From: Endothia cerciana
Taxonomy: Eukaryota; Ascomycota; Sordariomycetes; Diaporthales; Cryphonectriaceae
Length of the DNA: 64,000 nt
Assembly (NCBI GenBank): GCA_026119935.1
Contig: JALRMH010000005.1
Span: forward strand, 868,001 to 932,000
Direction of reading: 5' to 3'
In this document: positions 46,801 to 56,433 of the stretch, piece after piece
Layout of the letters: the number at the start of each line of letters is the position of its first letter
Position numbering within the stretch: position 1 is the first letter of the stretch
Position numbers and translations under genes: made by a program
The notes under the pieces: generated by a model
What the model was told of the DNA's origin: nothing
What the model saw: the letters and a program-made list of their open reading frames with translations, nothing else
Databases searched by the model: none

Positions 46801-49800
46801 TGCCCTGTTCCTGGTGCTCCTTGGCCTGCCTTGTCTTGGAGGGGGCGGCCTCCTCGTCGGTGAGCTTGCCCCGGGGCCCTCGGAAACTCGCGGTGCTGGC
46901 CCTCCGCAGTGTGGCAAAGCTGTCGGTCCGGGGTTTGGGCCCGCCGATACGTGGTCCGGGCCGGATAGACTCCAACGCGGGGAGGTGCTCTTGGGCCTCT
47001 TCCACCTCTTCGTCCTTCTCCTCGGTGTCCTCTAGTGACGAAGCGCTGTCCGAGAAGGAGCTCTCCAGCCTTTCGGTAGTGGCTGGACCCGGGGCTGGGG
47101 ATCCCGAGTCCTGACCAGCGGATTTGTAGAGGTCCGCGACGAGACCGCGCATGGCCAAAAGCTGCTCGAGGGTACCTTGCTCGACGATACCACCGTCCCG
47201 CAGCATGACGATGTGGTCGGCCTGGGCCAGCACAGGGATCGCATTGGTCGCCAGGATACGTGTCTTGGTGGCCAGCAGGCCCTTGGGCCCCAGGACCTCG
47301 TCGGTGATGTGCTTCCCGACATGCGCATCCACAGCAGACAGCACATCATCCAGCAAGAAGACGTCGGCCCTCGAGTAGACCGCCCGTGCCAGCGCGACAC
47401 GCGCCTTCTGGCCGCCGGAGAGTGAGATACCGCGCTCCCCCACGACCGTCTCGTCCCCGTCGGGTAGCACGTTGAAGTCGTCCAGCAGCGCGCAGGCCTT
47501 GACGGTCTTCTCGTAGAAATTGGAATCATACCGGTACCCGAAGACGATGTTCTCCTTGACGGTGGCGTTCATGATCCAGGGCTGCTGGGCGACGTACGCG
47601 ACGGCGCCGTGCACGGTGACGCCGCCCTTGATCTTGAACAGGTCGCCCAGGATGCTCTGCAGGAAGGACGACTTGCCGCTGCCCACCCTGCCGACGACGC
47701 AGGACAGCTCGCCCTTGCTGGCGGAGAAGGTGATGTCGTGCAGGGCGTTCTTGCCCTCCTCGTGGCGGTTCCACGAGAACGTCCCGTCCTTGATCGAGAC
47801 GGTCTCCCCGCCGATCTCCTCGACGGCGGGCCTCACGACGAGCGCATCGGGCTGCAGCTCTTCAGAGGTCAGGTAGTCCGTCAGCCGGCCCACGGCGACG
47901 GTGGCCTCGACGATGGAAGAGATCACCATCGGGAAGACGGCGAGCGGGAACGACAGCAGGTTGAACAGCGTCAGGGCAGGGAAGATGATCTCCGTCGTGA
48001 GCGGCTCCTTGTGGGTGAGCACGAACACCGTGAACGTGGTACAGGACACCAGGAACGGCGTCGTGCTCCACGTGAAGTTGGCGACGGCCTGCGCGGCGCC
48101 GATCTTGCGCAGGGTCTTCAGCTCCTGCTCGTTGCGCACGTAGTTGAGCCTGTTCATGAAGGCCGCGCCCCAGCTGTACAGCTTGATGGACTTCATCATC
48201 GCGACGATCTCGGCGATCAGGCGGGAGCGGGTGTCCTTGTTCTTCATCTGCGTCTTCTGCAGCCTCTTCATGAACCGCGCCACGACCCCGTTGAGCGGGA
48301 CCATGGCGAGCATGACGGCCACGCCGGCCATCATCGACCAGCCGACCAGCTGGTACAGGGAGACCATGCAGATGATGATCTGGAAGGGCGCGGACCACGT
48401 CTGCTGGGCGAACTGGGTGAGGTCCTGCAGGCGCTGCGCGTCCACGGCCATGTAGTTGACGATGTCGCCCGTCGACTTGGACGAGCGGCCCTCGTTGGAC
48501 AGCTTGAGCGCCTTGCGGTAGATCGCATTCGTGAGGCCGCCCTTGATGCGCATGCCCGTGACGAAGGCGCCCTGGAAGTACTGGTGCAGCATGGCCGTCT
48601 GGAACACGGCGACGGAAAACATGGCCAGCGCGATCGCGGCGCCCTTGACGACGGGCTCCGGCTCCCGACCCTCGCTGTACGAGCCCACAAAGGAGATGAG
48701 CAGCCGCAGCAGCTGCGGCTGCAGGAACTGCGAGACGTCGTTCATGGACTTGAAGATGGCGGCCAGGGCGTAGGGCCCCCCGTAGGCGCGGAACAGCGCG
48801 AGCCACATCGAGGGGTGCTCGCGGGTCTCCAGCTCGTGCCGCCAGGCGTCGTCGAAGGCCTCGCCCGTCGCCCTGCTCGTGTCCGTCTTCTGCAGCGCCC
48901 ACAGGTCGTCCTCCGTCAGGTAGTTCTTGTAGCCGAACTTCATGAGCGGCGTCATCCACGAGAACGTCAGGCGCGAGAAGATGGTCGCGTACTCGGCCGG
49001 GCACTCCTCCTCGTCGACCAGCGCCTCGTACCGGCCGTTCCGCCTGGGCCACCGCCACTCGACGAGGAAGGCGGCGACCGCGGACCCGAAACCGATGCAG
49101 TATGTGACGAAATAACCGCGCCCCGAGGCGAAAACCTGCTGCGAGACGAGCGACCGCAGCTTGACGGCGAGGACGATCAGCAGGAAGAGCCAGTAGAGGA
49201 GGGCGACGCCGTTGGCATTGCGGAGGCGGGCGTGCTCGAGCCACTGGATCGTGAAGACGACGAGGAGCGATAGGACCGTGAGGGCCGTGGTCCAGACCCG
49301 GAAGTCGCCAAACCATATCTGAGGGTAGCTGACAATCTGTATTATCAGCTGGGCGGCGAAGTCGGCGATGACGACGGCGAGGAGGCTCTGTGGGAAGGCG
49401 TTCGTTAGCACACAGAAGAGCAGGGCCTCCCCAGGGCCTCGCGCATGTTCAGGGCGCAGACTGCGGGGTGTAGGGGCCAGGCTGACGGGCACTCGCCGTC
49501 GAGAGCCCAGCGGTCTGTGCCGGGTTGACACGTACCTGCTTCGTCCAGAAATGCCAGCCCCTCGCGAGCCCCTTGGGCTTCCTCCTCCTCACCATCCACA
49601 CCACGGCCGCCAGGCCAAAGACGACCCCGAACGCCGCGACGGAGGCGGCCCAGACGTCGATGAAGCACGGCGTGAAGTCGTAGCGGAGCCGGCTCAGGGG
49701 CCCCCAGCCCTCCTCGTTACCGCATAGCGGCTGCTTGAAGTCCTCGGTGGCGGTCAGGTAGCCGGTACGCGCGAGGCTCTCCGCGTGGGAGGGCGACGAG

Positions 49801-49892
49801 GGCGTCCAGTAGCCCGTCAAGGAGCCCGAGTCGTAGAGCAGGGCCTTCTGCCGGGACGGGCCGGTGCCGCCGCCAGCGAGGTCGGGCTGCAT
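43806..49892 (-). CDS. ABCC/MRP-type ABC transporter (Ycf1/Bpt1-like)
   Basis: Five exons, 49892-49536, 49387-45473, 45258-45232, 45105-45039 and 44155-43806, join in frame to 1571 aa, the size of full-length MRPs. Such pumps move glutathione conjugates, metal-thiol complexes or bile-type pigments into the vacuole. The N-terminal TMD0 starts in exon 1 and runs through the first helices of exon 2. TMD1 is followed by NBD1 with Walker A GRVGSGKSS, signature LSGGQKARVALARA and Walker B VFLLDD, where Asp replaces the catalytic Glu, as is usual for ABCC NBD1. After a Ser/Glu-rich phospho-type linker comes TMD2, then NBD2 with GRTGAGKSS, LSQGQRQLVSLARA and ILVLDEATAAVD, which is complete. Exon 3 is only 27 bases (DTELWSVLE) and intron 4 is 883 bases long, sitting just before the NBD2 signature. 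The substrate and the exact orthologue remain open. Confidence 0.95.
44156..45038 (-). other. 883-base intron 4 of the ABCC gene
   Basis: Donor GTAAGTCC after EGG and acceptor CAG before SNLSQGQ; the flanking protein is contiguous in the conserved NBD2, so no exon is missing. It is about ten times longer than most introns in the window and holds an A-rich tract at 44601-44635 (poly-U in the transcript). Unspliced RNA would add about 44 codons and then stop, losing the NBD2 signature and Walker B. Confidence 0.85.
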
Positions 49893-49902
49893 TGCCGGGG
49901 CC

Positions 49903-49969
49903 GGGGGGGGGGGGGGACTGCCAGGCCAGGTAGGTTGGGGTCAGGTCGCGGTAGGATATACGCTGTGTG

Positions 49970-50036
<67 letters not shown>

Positions 50037-50037
50037 G
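49903..50037. repeat. G14 run and (GT)n microsatellite in the ABCC leader
   Basis: G14 at 49903-49916 lies 11 bases upstream of the ABCC start codon (C14 in the mRNA sense). A (GT)n repeat of about 35 units with a few C interruptions follows at 49964-50037 (CA repeat in the gene's sense). Confidence 0.9.
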
Positions 50038-50410
50038 CCGTGTGCGTATGTGCGTGAGTGGGTGCGTGCGTGTCTCAGTTCTGGCGGGGGAGCATGCTAC
50101 TGAGAGAACGTGTGTCTGTGTCGCAGACAAAGCGAGGGTTGGAAGAGGAGAGAGAATTGGATGCCGTCCCCCTTCCGGAATTGTCCTCGGAGGTCTCGGC
50201 ACGGTGAGGGCCACGGTACCCTATCGCAAGGCTGCTGCTTGTCTGAAGTGGAAAATGGAGCAGACTGCGACCGTGCCTGCGCGCCCCGTGCTGTACGTAA
50301 CCCAGTTCTCTGGGGGCCCGCTGCGACTTGACGAGGGTTCTAGGCGCGCGGTCAATGACGTCCTTGGCTTCTACTCGTCGCCTCTATCTTGCTCGCCCGC
50401 TTCTGCTCCT

Positions 50411-50467
50411 TTAATTAAAAAGAAGATAAAAAAATAAAAAAAGGAAAAAAAGGAAAAAAAGGAAAAA
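50411..50467. repeat. A-rich tract with GGAAAAAAA units
   Basis: TTAATTAAAAAGAAG followed by A runs and three units of about nine bases (GGAAAAAAA). The sole strongly A-rich patch in this gap apart from A17 at 50616-50632. Confidence 0.8.
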
Positions 50468-50847
50468 ACCTCCACGGATCTGGTGAGAACGACTACGACC
50501 TTTGTCCCCCGGGGCCGATTGGTCTCTCAGATGGGCTGGGCAAGGGGGGTTTGGGAGGAGGTGGGAAAAGAAGTTGTCGGCGCCCCCCTCCCCCCTTCAG
50601 TCCGGAAATAGCAGCAAAAAAAAAAAAAAAAAGCCCAATGTGACGTTGGCCACCGCTTTGTAATACACGTCCTCAATTCGTCTTCTGCAAGCCAGCCCGC
50701 GCCCACGGTGCCACGTTCCGGGCTACGGCGTAGCCGGCTCTCGGAGGTGGCACCTAGTTCGTTGTTCCCGCCCACTCGGGGAAGTGGGACTGCTCCTCAT
50801 GCAGCACGCGCCATGCAACGCCCTAGCTGCTCCTGTCACGGTCTCAC

Positions 50848-50881
50848 GGGGGACGGGGGACGGGGGACGGGGGCGAGGGGG
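50848..50881. repeat. GGGGGAC tandem repeat
   Basis: Three perfect seven-base units and a fourth diverging to GGGGGCGA, then GGGGG; four G5 runs closely spaced on the plus strand satisfy a quadruplex pattern. Confidence 0.85.
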
Positions 50882-51060
50882 AGAGCGTACACACCGCACG
50901 TCGCGGGGCACTAGGGTGTTGTTCTGTACAGGGCCTGCGACGGCCCTACCCAGGACGACGATGAGGACAGGGGAAGATAGATCATCGCCGCGGTCGGGGT
51001 ACTCCTACGCAGCGTCCCCTCCCATCCCCTGCAGCCGCTGTGTTCCTCCCCATACGTGGC

Positions 51061-51100
51061 GTGTCGTGTCGTGTCGTGCCGTGTCGTGCTGCGTCGTGTC
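51061..51100. repeat. GTGTC pentanucleotide repeat
   Basis: Eight five-base units, five of them exact (GTGTC) and the others single-base variants. Confidence 0.85.
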
Positions 51101-51737
51101 GGTGTGAAGGCGCAAGTCTCCCGTAAGCTGCTGGCGGGCTTGCCATCGATCTATGAGACAGACAGCACACGAGCACTCGCCCAGAGCAGGGTGGCGGTGC
51201 ACCAGGCGTCCCGTCCCGTCCCGGGTGGGAGCACGAGCGGTGGTGCCCTGTCGACTGACACCTCCATACACCGACCCTGACCGCAATCATTAACCCTGCT
51301 GGGCACATGCACTCAGGGAATTCTACTTGCACTCTCGGGACGGACCAAAGGAGGATGGATACATTGAAAACATTGAAATGATCACTACCGCATGTGCGTC
51401 CACCCGCCGTCTGCAGGTGGCCCATCCGTCCCCAAGGCCAATCAGTCGTTGTTAGGGCATGAAGAAAGGTAAATGAATGCTCATTCGCAGCCGCGGCCGA
51501 CTGGTCGTGGCGGCAATAGAAGGTGAATTAGTAATTTCATACATGATATCTCAAAACGCCGTCGTCATGTGTCTTGACCCTCTTCTTATGATGTAGGTGC
51601 CTCGTGCCTCTGGCCTCGGCCCTCGTCTTCCTCTCGCGAAACCCTCTTGACAACTCCAGAATTGAACCGGCCAAACAGGCCATGTATGTATGTAATAGAC
51701 ATTACACCCGTGTCCGCAAACACACTGTTTCCTGAAC

Positions 51738-53747
51738 CTATCGCAGGGGCAGCTGGGTATCACGCACGCCGCATGCAAACACCTCCTCCAGCGTCCACCT
51801 CGGCGGCTTGATGATCGAGCTGTCGTGGCCGCCGGTCTTCCGCCACTCCCTCTCCATCTCGGGTGTTACGCCGGCCGGCAGGGGCTCAAGACCGCCCGCG
51901 ATGCCTGACGAGAACTTGATCTGGAGGATGTCGCCGACCTCGTCGCACGCCGCCAGCAGGCGGTCCATGTCCTCCTTGTTGTGCGCGGCGGATACGCAGA
52001 ACCGAGCTCGCGAGCTGATGAGGGGCGTGGCGGGATAGCCGACGACCACCACGGAGATCTTGCGCTTGAGCATCTCGTGGCTGAATGCCAGCATCTTGCC
52101 AGGGTTGTAGAGCATGATGGAAATGATCGGAGAGTCGTCGTGACCCGCGACGATGAACCCGAGCCGCTTGAGGCCCAGCCGGAGATACCGCGAGTTGAAC
52201 GTGATGCGCTGCAGCCTCTCCTCTCCCTGGCCGGGCACCAGCTCGCCCTCGATGATCTTCAGGGACGAGAGGATCTGCATCAGGACGGCCGGGGTGGCGC
52301 ACTCGCCGTACTGGGAGGCCGCGTTGGTGCTCCTCAGCTTGGTAATGATGTGCTTCTCAGCAGCGATGTAGCCTCCGTTCGCACCAAAGGACTTGGTGAA
52401 AGTGCCCATCAGGATGTCCACCTCGTTGGGGTCCACCTTGAAGTAATCGCAGACACCCCGCCCGTTGGGGCCGAGGGCGCCGATGCTGTGGGCCTCGTCG
52501 ACGTACAAGAAGAACTTGTACTTCTGCTTGAGAGCCAGCACGCCTGGGAGATCGACCATGGTGCCCTCCATGGAGTACAGGCCCTCGACAGCAACCAGGA
52601 TCTTCTTCCAGGGCCGGTGGGTGCGGGGCTGTCCTTGGGCAATGGCCTCCCTCAGCTTCTTCTCCAGGTCGGCCATGTCGTTGTGCTTGAAGGACCTGAT
52701 CATGGCACCGGTCAGGCGGGCCCCGACCCGGATGGAGGCGTGGTTCAGCTCATCGGAGACGATCAGGCAGCCCTTTCCGACGAGCGCAGGGAAGGCGCCG
52801 GCGTTGGTAACATATCCCATGGAGAAGACCATGGCATCGGGCTTGCCGAGGAACCTGGCGACTTCGCGCTCGACTTCCTGGGTCAGGTCGGACGTTCCAC
52901 AGTCTGCCCTCGCGCTGCAGGCGGCCAGGCCCCACTTCCGAACGGCCTCCTCGACAGCGTCTGCGCATGCTCCCTCGGCCTGGGCGAAGCCGAGGTAGTT
53001 GTAGGAGCTGACGTTGAGGGTCTCCGTAGTGGTGCCGGTGTACTTGTATGTGTAGTTGAAGTCATTGGAGGTGCGGTCCAGCAGGGTGATGTAGCGGCCC
53101 GGTACGCCAGTGGTGGGGCGGGCAAAGGCATCGTCGATCCTCCTCTTGAGGCGCCGGGTGTAAAAGCTGTCAAAGTCGTCGGTGAGCGGGGCATAGCCAC
53201 TGGCGCCCCGGATGATGCTGTAGCGTTTCTGGTCGCCAAAGTACTTGCCAAAGAAGTCGCGGGCGTGGCCAAAGATGATCAGGAACAGGTAGCTGATGTA
53301 GGTGGTGAGGACGTAGTAATAAGGCGGCTCGTCCTCGATGGGGGTCTCGAGGGAGCCTCCGCGATGCTTGCTGATGTATCTGTGGGTGGGGTGCAGCAGA
53401 GGCCCGAACTGAGTCTCGGAGCGCTTCTGCCGCTTGCTCTCAGCGACCGAGGGAGGCTGGAAGAGCGTGGTCGAGGGCTCCTCGTCGTTGACCTCGCCGG
53501 CGGTGGCAGTGGACAGGGAGATGGTCGGCAGTGATAAGGAGGGAGCCGTGATCTGCTGCGTTGAGGTGGTCTGCTGGACGGCCAACAGGGACTGCTGCGC
53601 AGAGAGGTTGTCCTTGCCCTTGGGAGACGAGGAGAACAGCTGGGTGAGACGGTTCGTCCGAGAGGTGGACGGCCTACGATCACCCATCTTCTCGGAGGGC
53701 GTCATGCTGGATGAACTCGAAAAAGGGTTCGTCAGTCTGCGTGGCAT
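51738..53747 (-). CDS. lcb2: Serine palmitoyltransferase subunit 2
   Basis: Catalytic PLP subunit of serine palmitoyltransferase, the first and committed step of sphingolipid synthesis (L-serine plus palmitoyl-CoA to 3-ketodihydrosphingosine) in the ER, working as a dimer with Lcb1. Single exon, 669 aa from the ATG at 53747; an in-frame ATG at 53705 and an upstream one at 53906 are alternatives, and the Ser/Thr-rich N-terminus of about 120 residues is poorly conserved. A membrane segment follows (YYYVLTTYISYLFLIIFGHARDF, about 150-175), then the alpha-oxoamine synthase fold: NYLGFA, ADCGTSDLTQEVE, DELNHASIRVGARLTGA, DEAHSIGALGPNGRGVCDYF, and the PLP Lys in GTFTKSFGANGGY (about 452). All key residues are present. 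The 5' leader is extremely C-rich in mRNA sense (G runs at 53812-53831). Confidence 0.97.
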   Translation of the reverse strand: MPRRLTNPFSSSSSMTPSEKMGDRRPSTSRTNRLTQLFSSSPKGKDNLSAQQSLLAVQQTTSTQQITAPSLSLPTISLSTATAGEVNDEEPSTTLFQPPSVAESKRQKRSETQFGPLLHPTHRYISKHRGGSLETPIEDEPPYYYVLTTYISYLFLIIFGHARDFFGKYFGDQKRYSIIRGASGYAPLTDDFDSFYTRRLKRRIDDAFARPTTGVPGRYITLLDRTSNDFNYTYKYTGTTTETLNVSSYNYLGFAQAEGACADAVEEAVRKWGLAACSARADCGTSDLTQEVEREVARFLGKPDAMVFSMGYVTNAGAFPALVGKGCLIVSDELNHASIRVGARLTGAMIRSFKHNDMADLEKKLREAIAQGQPRTHRPWKKILVAVEGLYSMEGTMVDLPGVLALKQKYKFFLYVDEAHSIGALGPNGRGVCDYFKVDPNEVDILMGTFTKSFGANGGYIAAEKHIITKLRSTNAASQYGECATPAVLMQILSSLKIIEGELVPGQGEERLQRITFNSRYLRLGLKRLGFIVAGHDDSPIISIMLYNPGKMLAFSHEMLKRKISVVVVGYPATPLISSRARFCVSAAHNKEDMDRLLAACDEVGDILQIKFSSGIAGGLEPLPAGVTPEMEREWRKTGGHDSSIIKPPRWTLEEVFACGVRDTQLPLR

Positions 53748-53811
53748 CTCTCCCGGCCGGAACAGGCAGCAATGTCGGTGTAAGGTGGCGCGAGAGTAAG
53801 GTCGTCGCAAT

Positions 53812-53831
53812 GGGGGGGAGGGGGGGGGGGG
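53812..53831. repeat. Split poly-G run upstream of lcb2
   Basis: G7, A, then G12, about 65 bases upstream of the chosen lcb2 start codon, so C-rich in the mRNA sense. Confidence 0.85.
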
Positions 53832-53970
53832 TTGTGATATCGGATATGGTTGATAAGACGGAGCCTGTCGGGATCGAGAGAGAGGGAGCTGTGGTGGAGT
53901 CGTCAACAGGCAGTCCTCGAGTCAATTGGCGCCGTGAGGGTGCGCGAGATCAGGTCGGTGGTCAAAGAGG

Positions 53971-53993
53971 ACGGGGACGGGACGGGACGGGAC
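53971..53993. repeat. GGGAC pentanucleotide repeat
   Basis: Four to five units of ACGGG/GGGAC in the lcb2 upstream region. Confidence 0.8.
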
Positions 53994-54292
53994 AGGAGCG
54001 CTGTCAGGGCATGACGGGAGGAGACCACGACACTGGAGGAGAGGAGAGAGATGTAAGGGTGAGGAGAGGTGGGGAGGTAGATTGCAGGAAGGGTGGAAGG
54101 AAGGGTGCATGCGAGCGCGCACAAGACGTCCTCTGGGTGAGTGAGCGGAGCGGAGCGATAGGGAAGGGAAAAATTGGACGATGTGGTAAGGATAGGTAAG
54201 AGCGGTCGACCGGGAGCTCCGGAAATAGGCCGTCGCAGACCACGCCTCGATCACACCCCACCAGGCAGGCACCCTGGGGTTCAGGCACGCAC

Positions 54293-54364
54293 GCCCAGGG
54301 CACACCTAGCGCCCAGGGCACACCCAGTGCCCAGGGCACAACTAGCACCCAGCGCACAACTAGC
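54293..54364. repeat. 18-base minisatellite, four copies plus degenerate tail
   Basis: Units start at 54293, 54311, 54329 and 54347, consensus GCCCAGGGCACAACTAGC; the array continues in shortened form to about 54403 (ACCCAGCGC-type units). It lies about 550 bases upstream of the lcb2 start. Confidence 0.92.
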
Positions 54365-55594
54365 ACCCAGCGCACCCAGCGCCCCAAGGCACCCCGTGCC
54401 CAGACATAGATACTACTTATGTAATGCACCCAGTAGATAGCACCCGGCAGACAGACTCCCAGGCGCCATCACTGACTGGAAGGGCGCCGGAAGCAGCCGT
54501 GCATGGGCCCAAATCTTGGGCTGTACCCACCGAGGGAAGAGGCGGAAGAGGCGGAAGAGACGACATGGGCATCAAGATTGGCCGGCTCCCTCAGGCGTGC
54601 ACAGACTGATGGGAGGCCAAAGACCGGATGGAGGTCCGCAGACAAGACTTACTTACAACCTTCTTCGGGAACTTTTTTTCCTTTTTTCCTTTTTTCTTTT
54701 TCCTTCCCCCTTCCCGTCCCAAACTTTAAAACTCGGGCCACCACACAGCTTTCCCAGAGAGACAAGAATGTGATGTGTTGATGGGTCGCGCCGGCAGTCC
54801 CTCTCCCCTATCTATCTGACAGGGGGGCCCGACACGACCCGTGGCGAATGAGAGTCGCGTTTTCGGGACGACGTTTCTGCAAGGGGCAGTGACGCAGGAT
54901 GCAGCCAAGACGCACACAGCGAAAGCCGGTTGACGATCCCTCCCCCTGCTGTGGATATTGGCTGCGTCTGCCGTCGACCTGTGAGGTGAAGGACAGGAGG
55001 GGCGAGCGACACGAGGTGGTAAGGTAGGCTAAGAAGGTGACAGGCCAGACTGGGTTGGGAGAGGACGAGAAGGAAAAAGAAGGAAGGAAAAAAAAACAAA
55101 ATTAAAAGAAAAGAAGGCGGCGGAAATTTGGGGACCCAGCGGTTGACAATGCCGGAACGGGGTCGGCTTTAGGCCGGCCACGCGAGGATGGCGGATGGCA
55201 CGATGGCGAGGGACGGTTGTGGTATCCACGCGCTCCACGGTACCCAAGAAGCTGAAAGGGCTGGAGGGCCAGCCAGGACTGATTTCGAACTCGAGAAGAA
55301 GATAACCAAACCCAAACCCAAAAGCCAAAACCCTATCCCCTGGCGCTAGCACGGGAACAGAACAGCAAGATCCGGCCCATCCGCAAGTCCTGCCTTTCCA
55401 ACTTAGCGGCTATGACGGATGCACACACACATGCACATGCACACACCTCCAAGAGTCGATGACCGCAGATAATTGATCCGTGATCAGATCGATCGACGAT
55501 GCAATACCCGCAGCCCGCCCCTATCTCATGTAATATTCCCGCGCATGAAAGTTTCTCCCCCGGTGTCCAACGTCTACTGCTGCTTGTAATACAA

Positions 55595-55610
55595 GGGGGG
55601 GGGGGCCCCC
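55595..55610. repeat. G11-C5 junction
   Basis: Eleven G followed by five C; the inner GGGGGCCCCC is self-complementary. Confidence 0.85.
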
Positions 55611-56433
55611 GAGGCTACCCGACCTCGTCCTAGCCCACGCCCCATGCGCACCTCGGCGCCCACGCATCAAATAAGACCCCGAAAGCGTCCAACCTCACTT
55701 GGAAAATCTAGAGCTCCGTTCCCCGCGACGCCCTCTAGAACGCCATCCGGAGGGCGGGCCCCAGCCATTCAGTATCGCTGTGCTGCTGGGGAGCCCGCCC
55801 CCGTTTCCCCCCTTGGTCCTGCCCGTCTGTCGTCCGCCGCTCGCTGCTTGACCTGATCAGATCGTCAGTACCTCACCACCCAGGCCTGGCCAACAGGGCG
55901 GCTCGTAGCTGGCATCTCTTCTGGGTATGCGCGGTGAAACTTTGATATTAAACCCCTGATGTACCATGTGAATCCCTACCAGTATTAATCAACCAGAGAC
56001 ACACACCCCGCCCCGTATGTGCCCGGCTGAGCGTTTGCCTGGAAATGCAACGAGGCTCGCGAGACTGGATGAGGCTGGGATAACCGCCAGGGCCTATCTC
56101 GGGCACGTAGCAGCTCGTAGAGGGTGGGGGTTGCACGAGAAAGCAGCTTGCGAAGTGTGTGTGGAAGGGGTAAAACGCTATTTTGAAGAATATCTGTCGA
56201 ACCCCACCCCCCTTCCCCCCCGGTACCAAGAAATGGCGGATGCTGAAATGAGCCAACCATATGTTAAACTACATCGCGGTGCACCCCCCGAACTCCAGAT
56301 GACCCAGATGCTTGCAGACGACTCATGAACCTTATCCAAATCCACCCACACTCCCTTGCCGCTTGCATCACCCCACCGGGGTGACAGCGACGAAGCTCAT
56401 GCCATGCCACAACGGTCGCCGGTATGGTTGAGT

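Larger units (their letters stand above)
49893..51737. other. ABCC promoter side / sphingolipid gene 3' side
   Basis: No gene is seen in this 1.85-kb gap. It carries a G14 run, a (GT)n repeat, A-rich GGAAAAAAA units, a 17-base A run (50616-50632), GGGGGAC units and GTGTC units, listed separately. The first third is the ABCC leader and promoter. Confidence 0.65.
53748..56433. other. 2.7-kb intergenic region with minisatellite
   Basis: No gene is seen. It holds the promoter of the serine palmitoyltransferase gene on the left and the 3' side of the GABA transaminase on the right. Features: split G runs (G7 then G12) at 53812-53831, GGGAC units at 53971-53993, an 18-base minisatellite at 54293-54364, T/C-rich sequence at 54670-54720, A-rich sequence at 55070-55115, and G11 directly followed by C5 at 55595-55610. 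Confidence 0.65.

Noticed and set aside
47609..49316. Open frames of 480-550 codons antisense or frame-shifted to the ABCC gene
   Set aside because: They are shadows of the GC-rich coding exon; the transporter frame explains the sequence fully.
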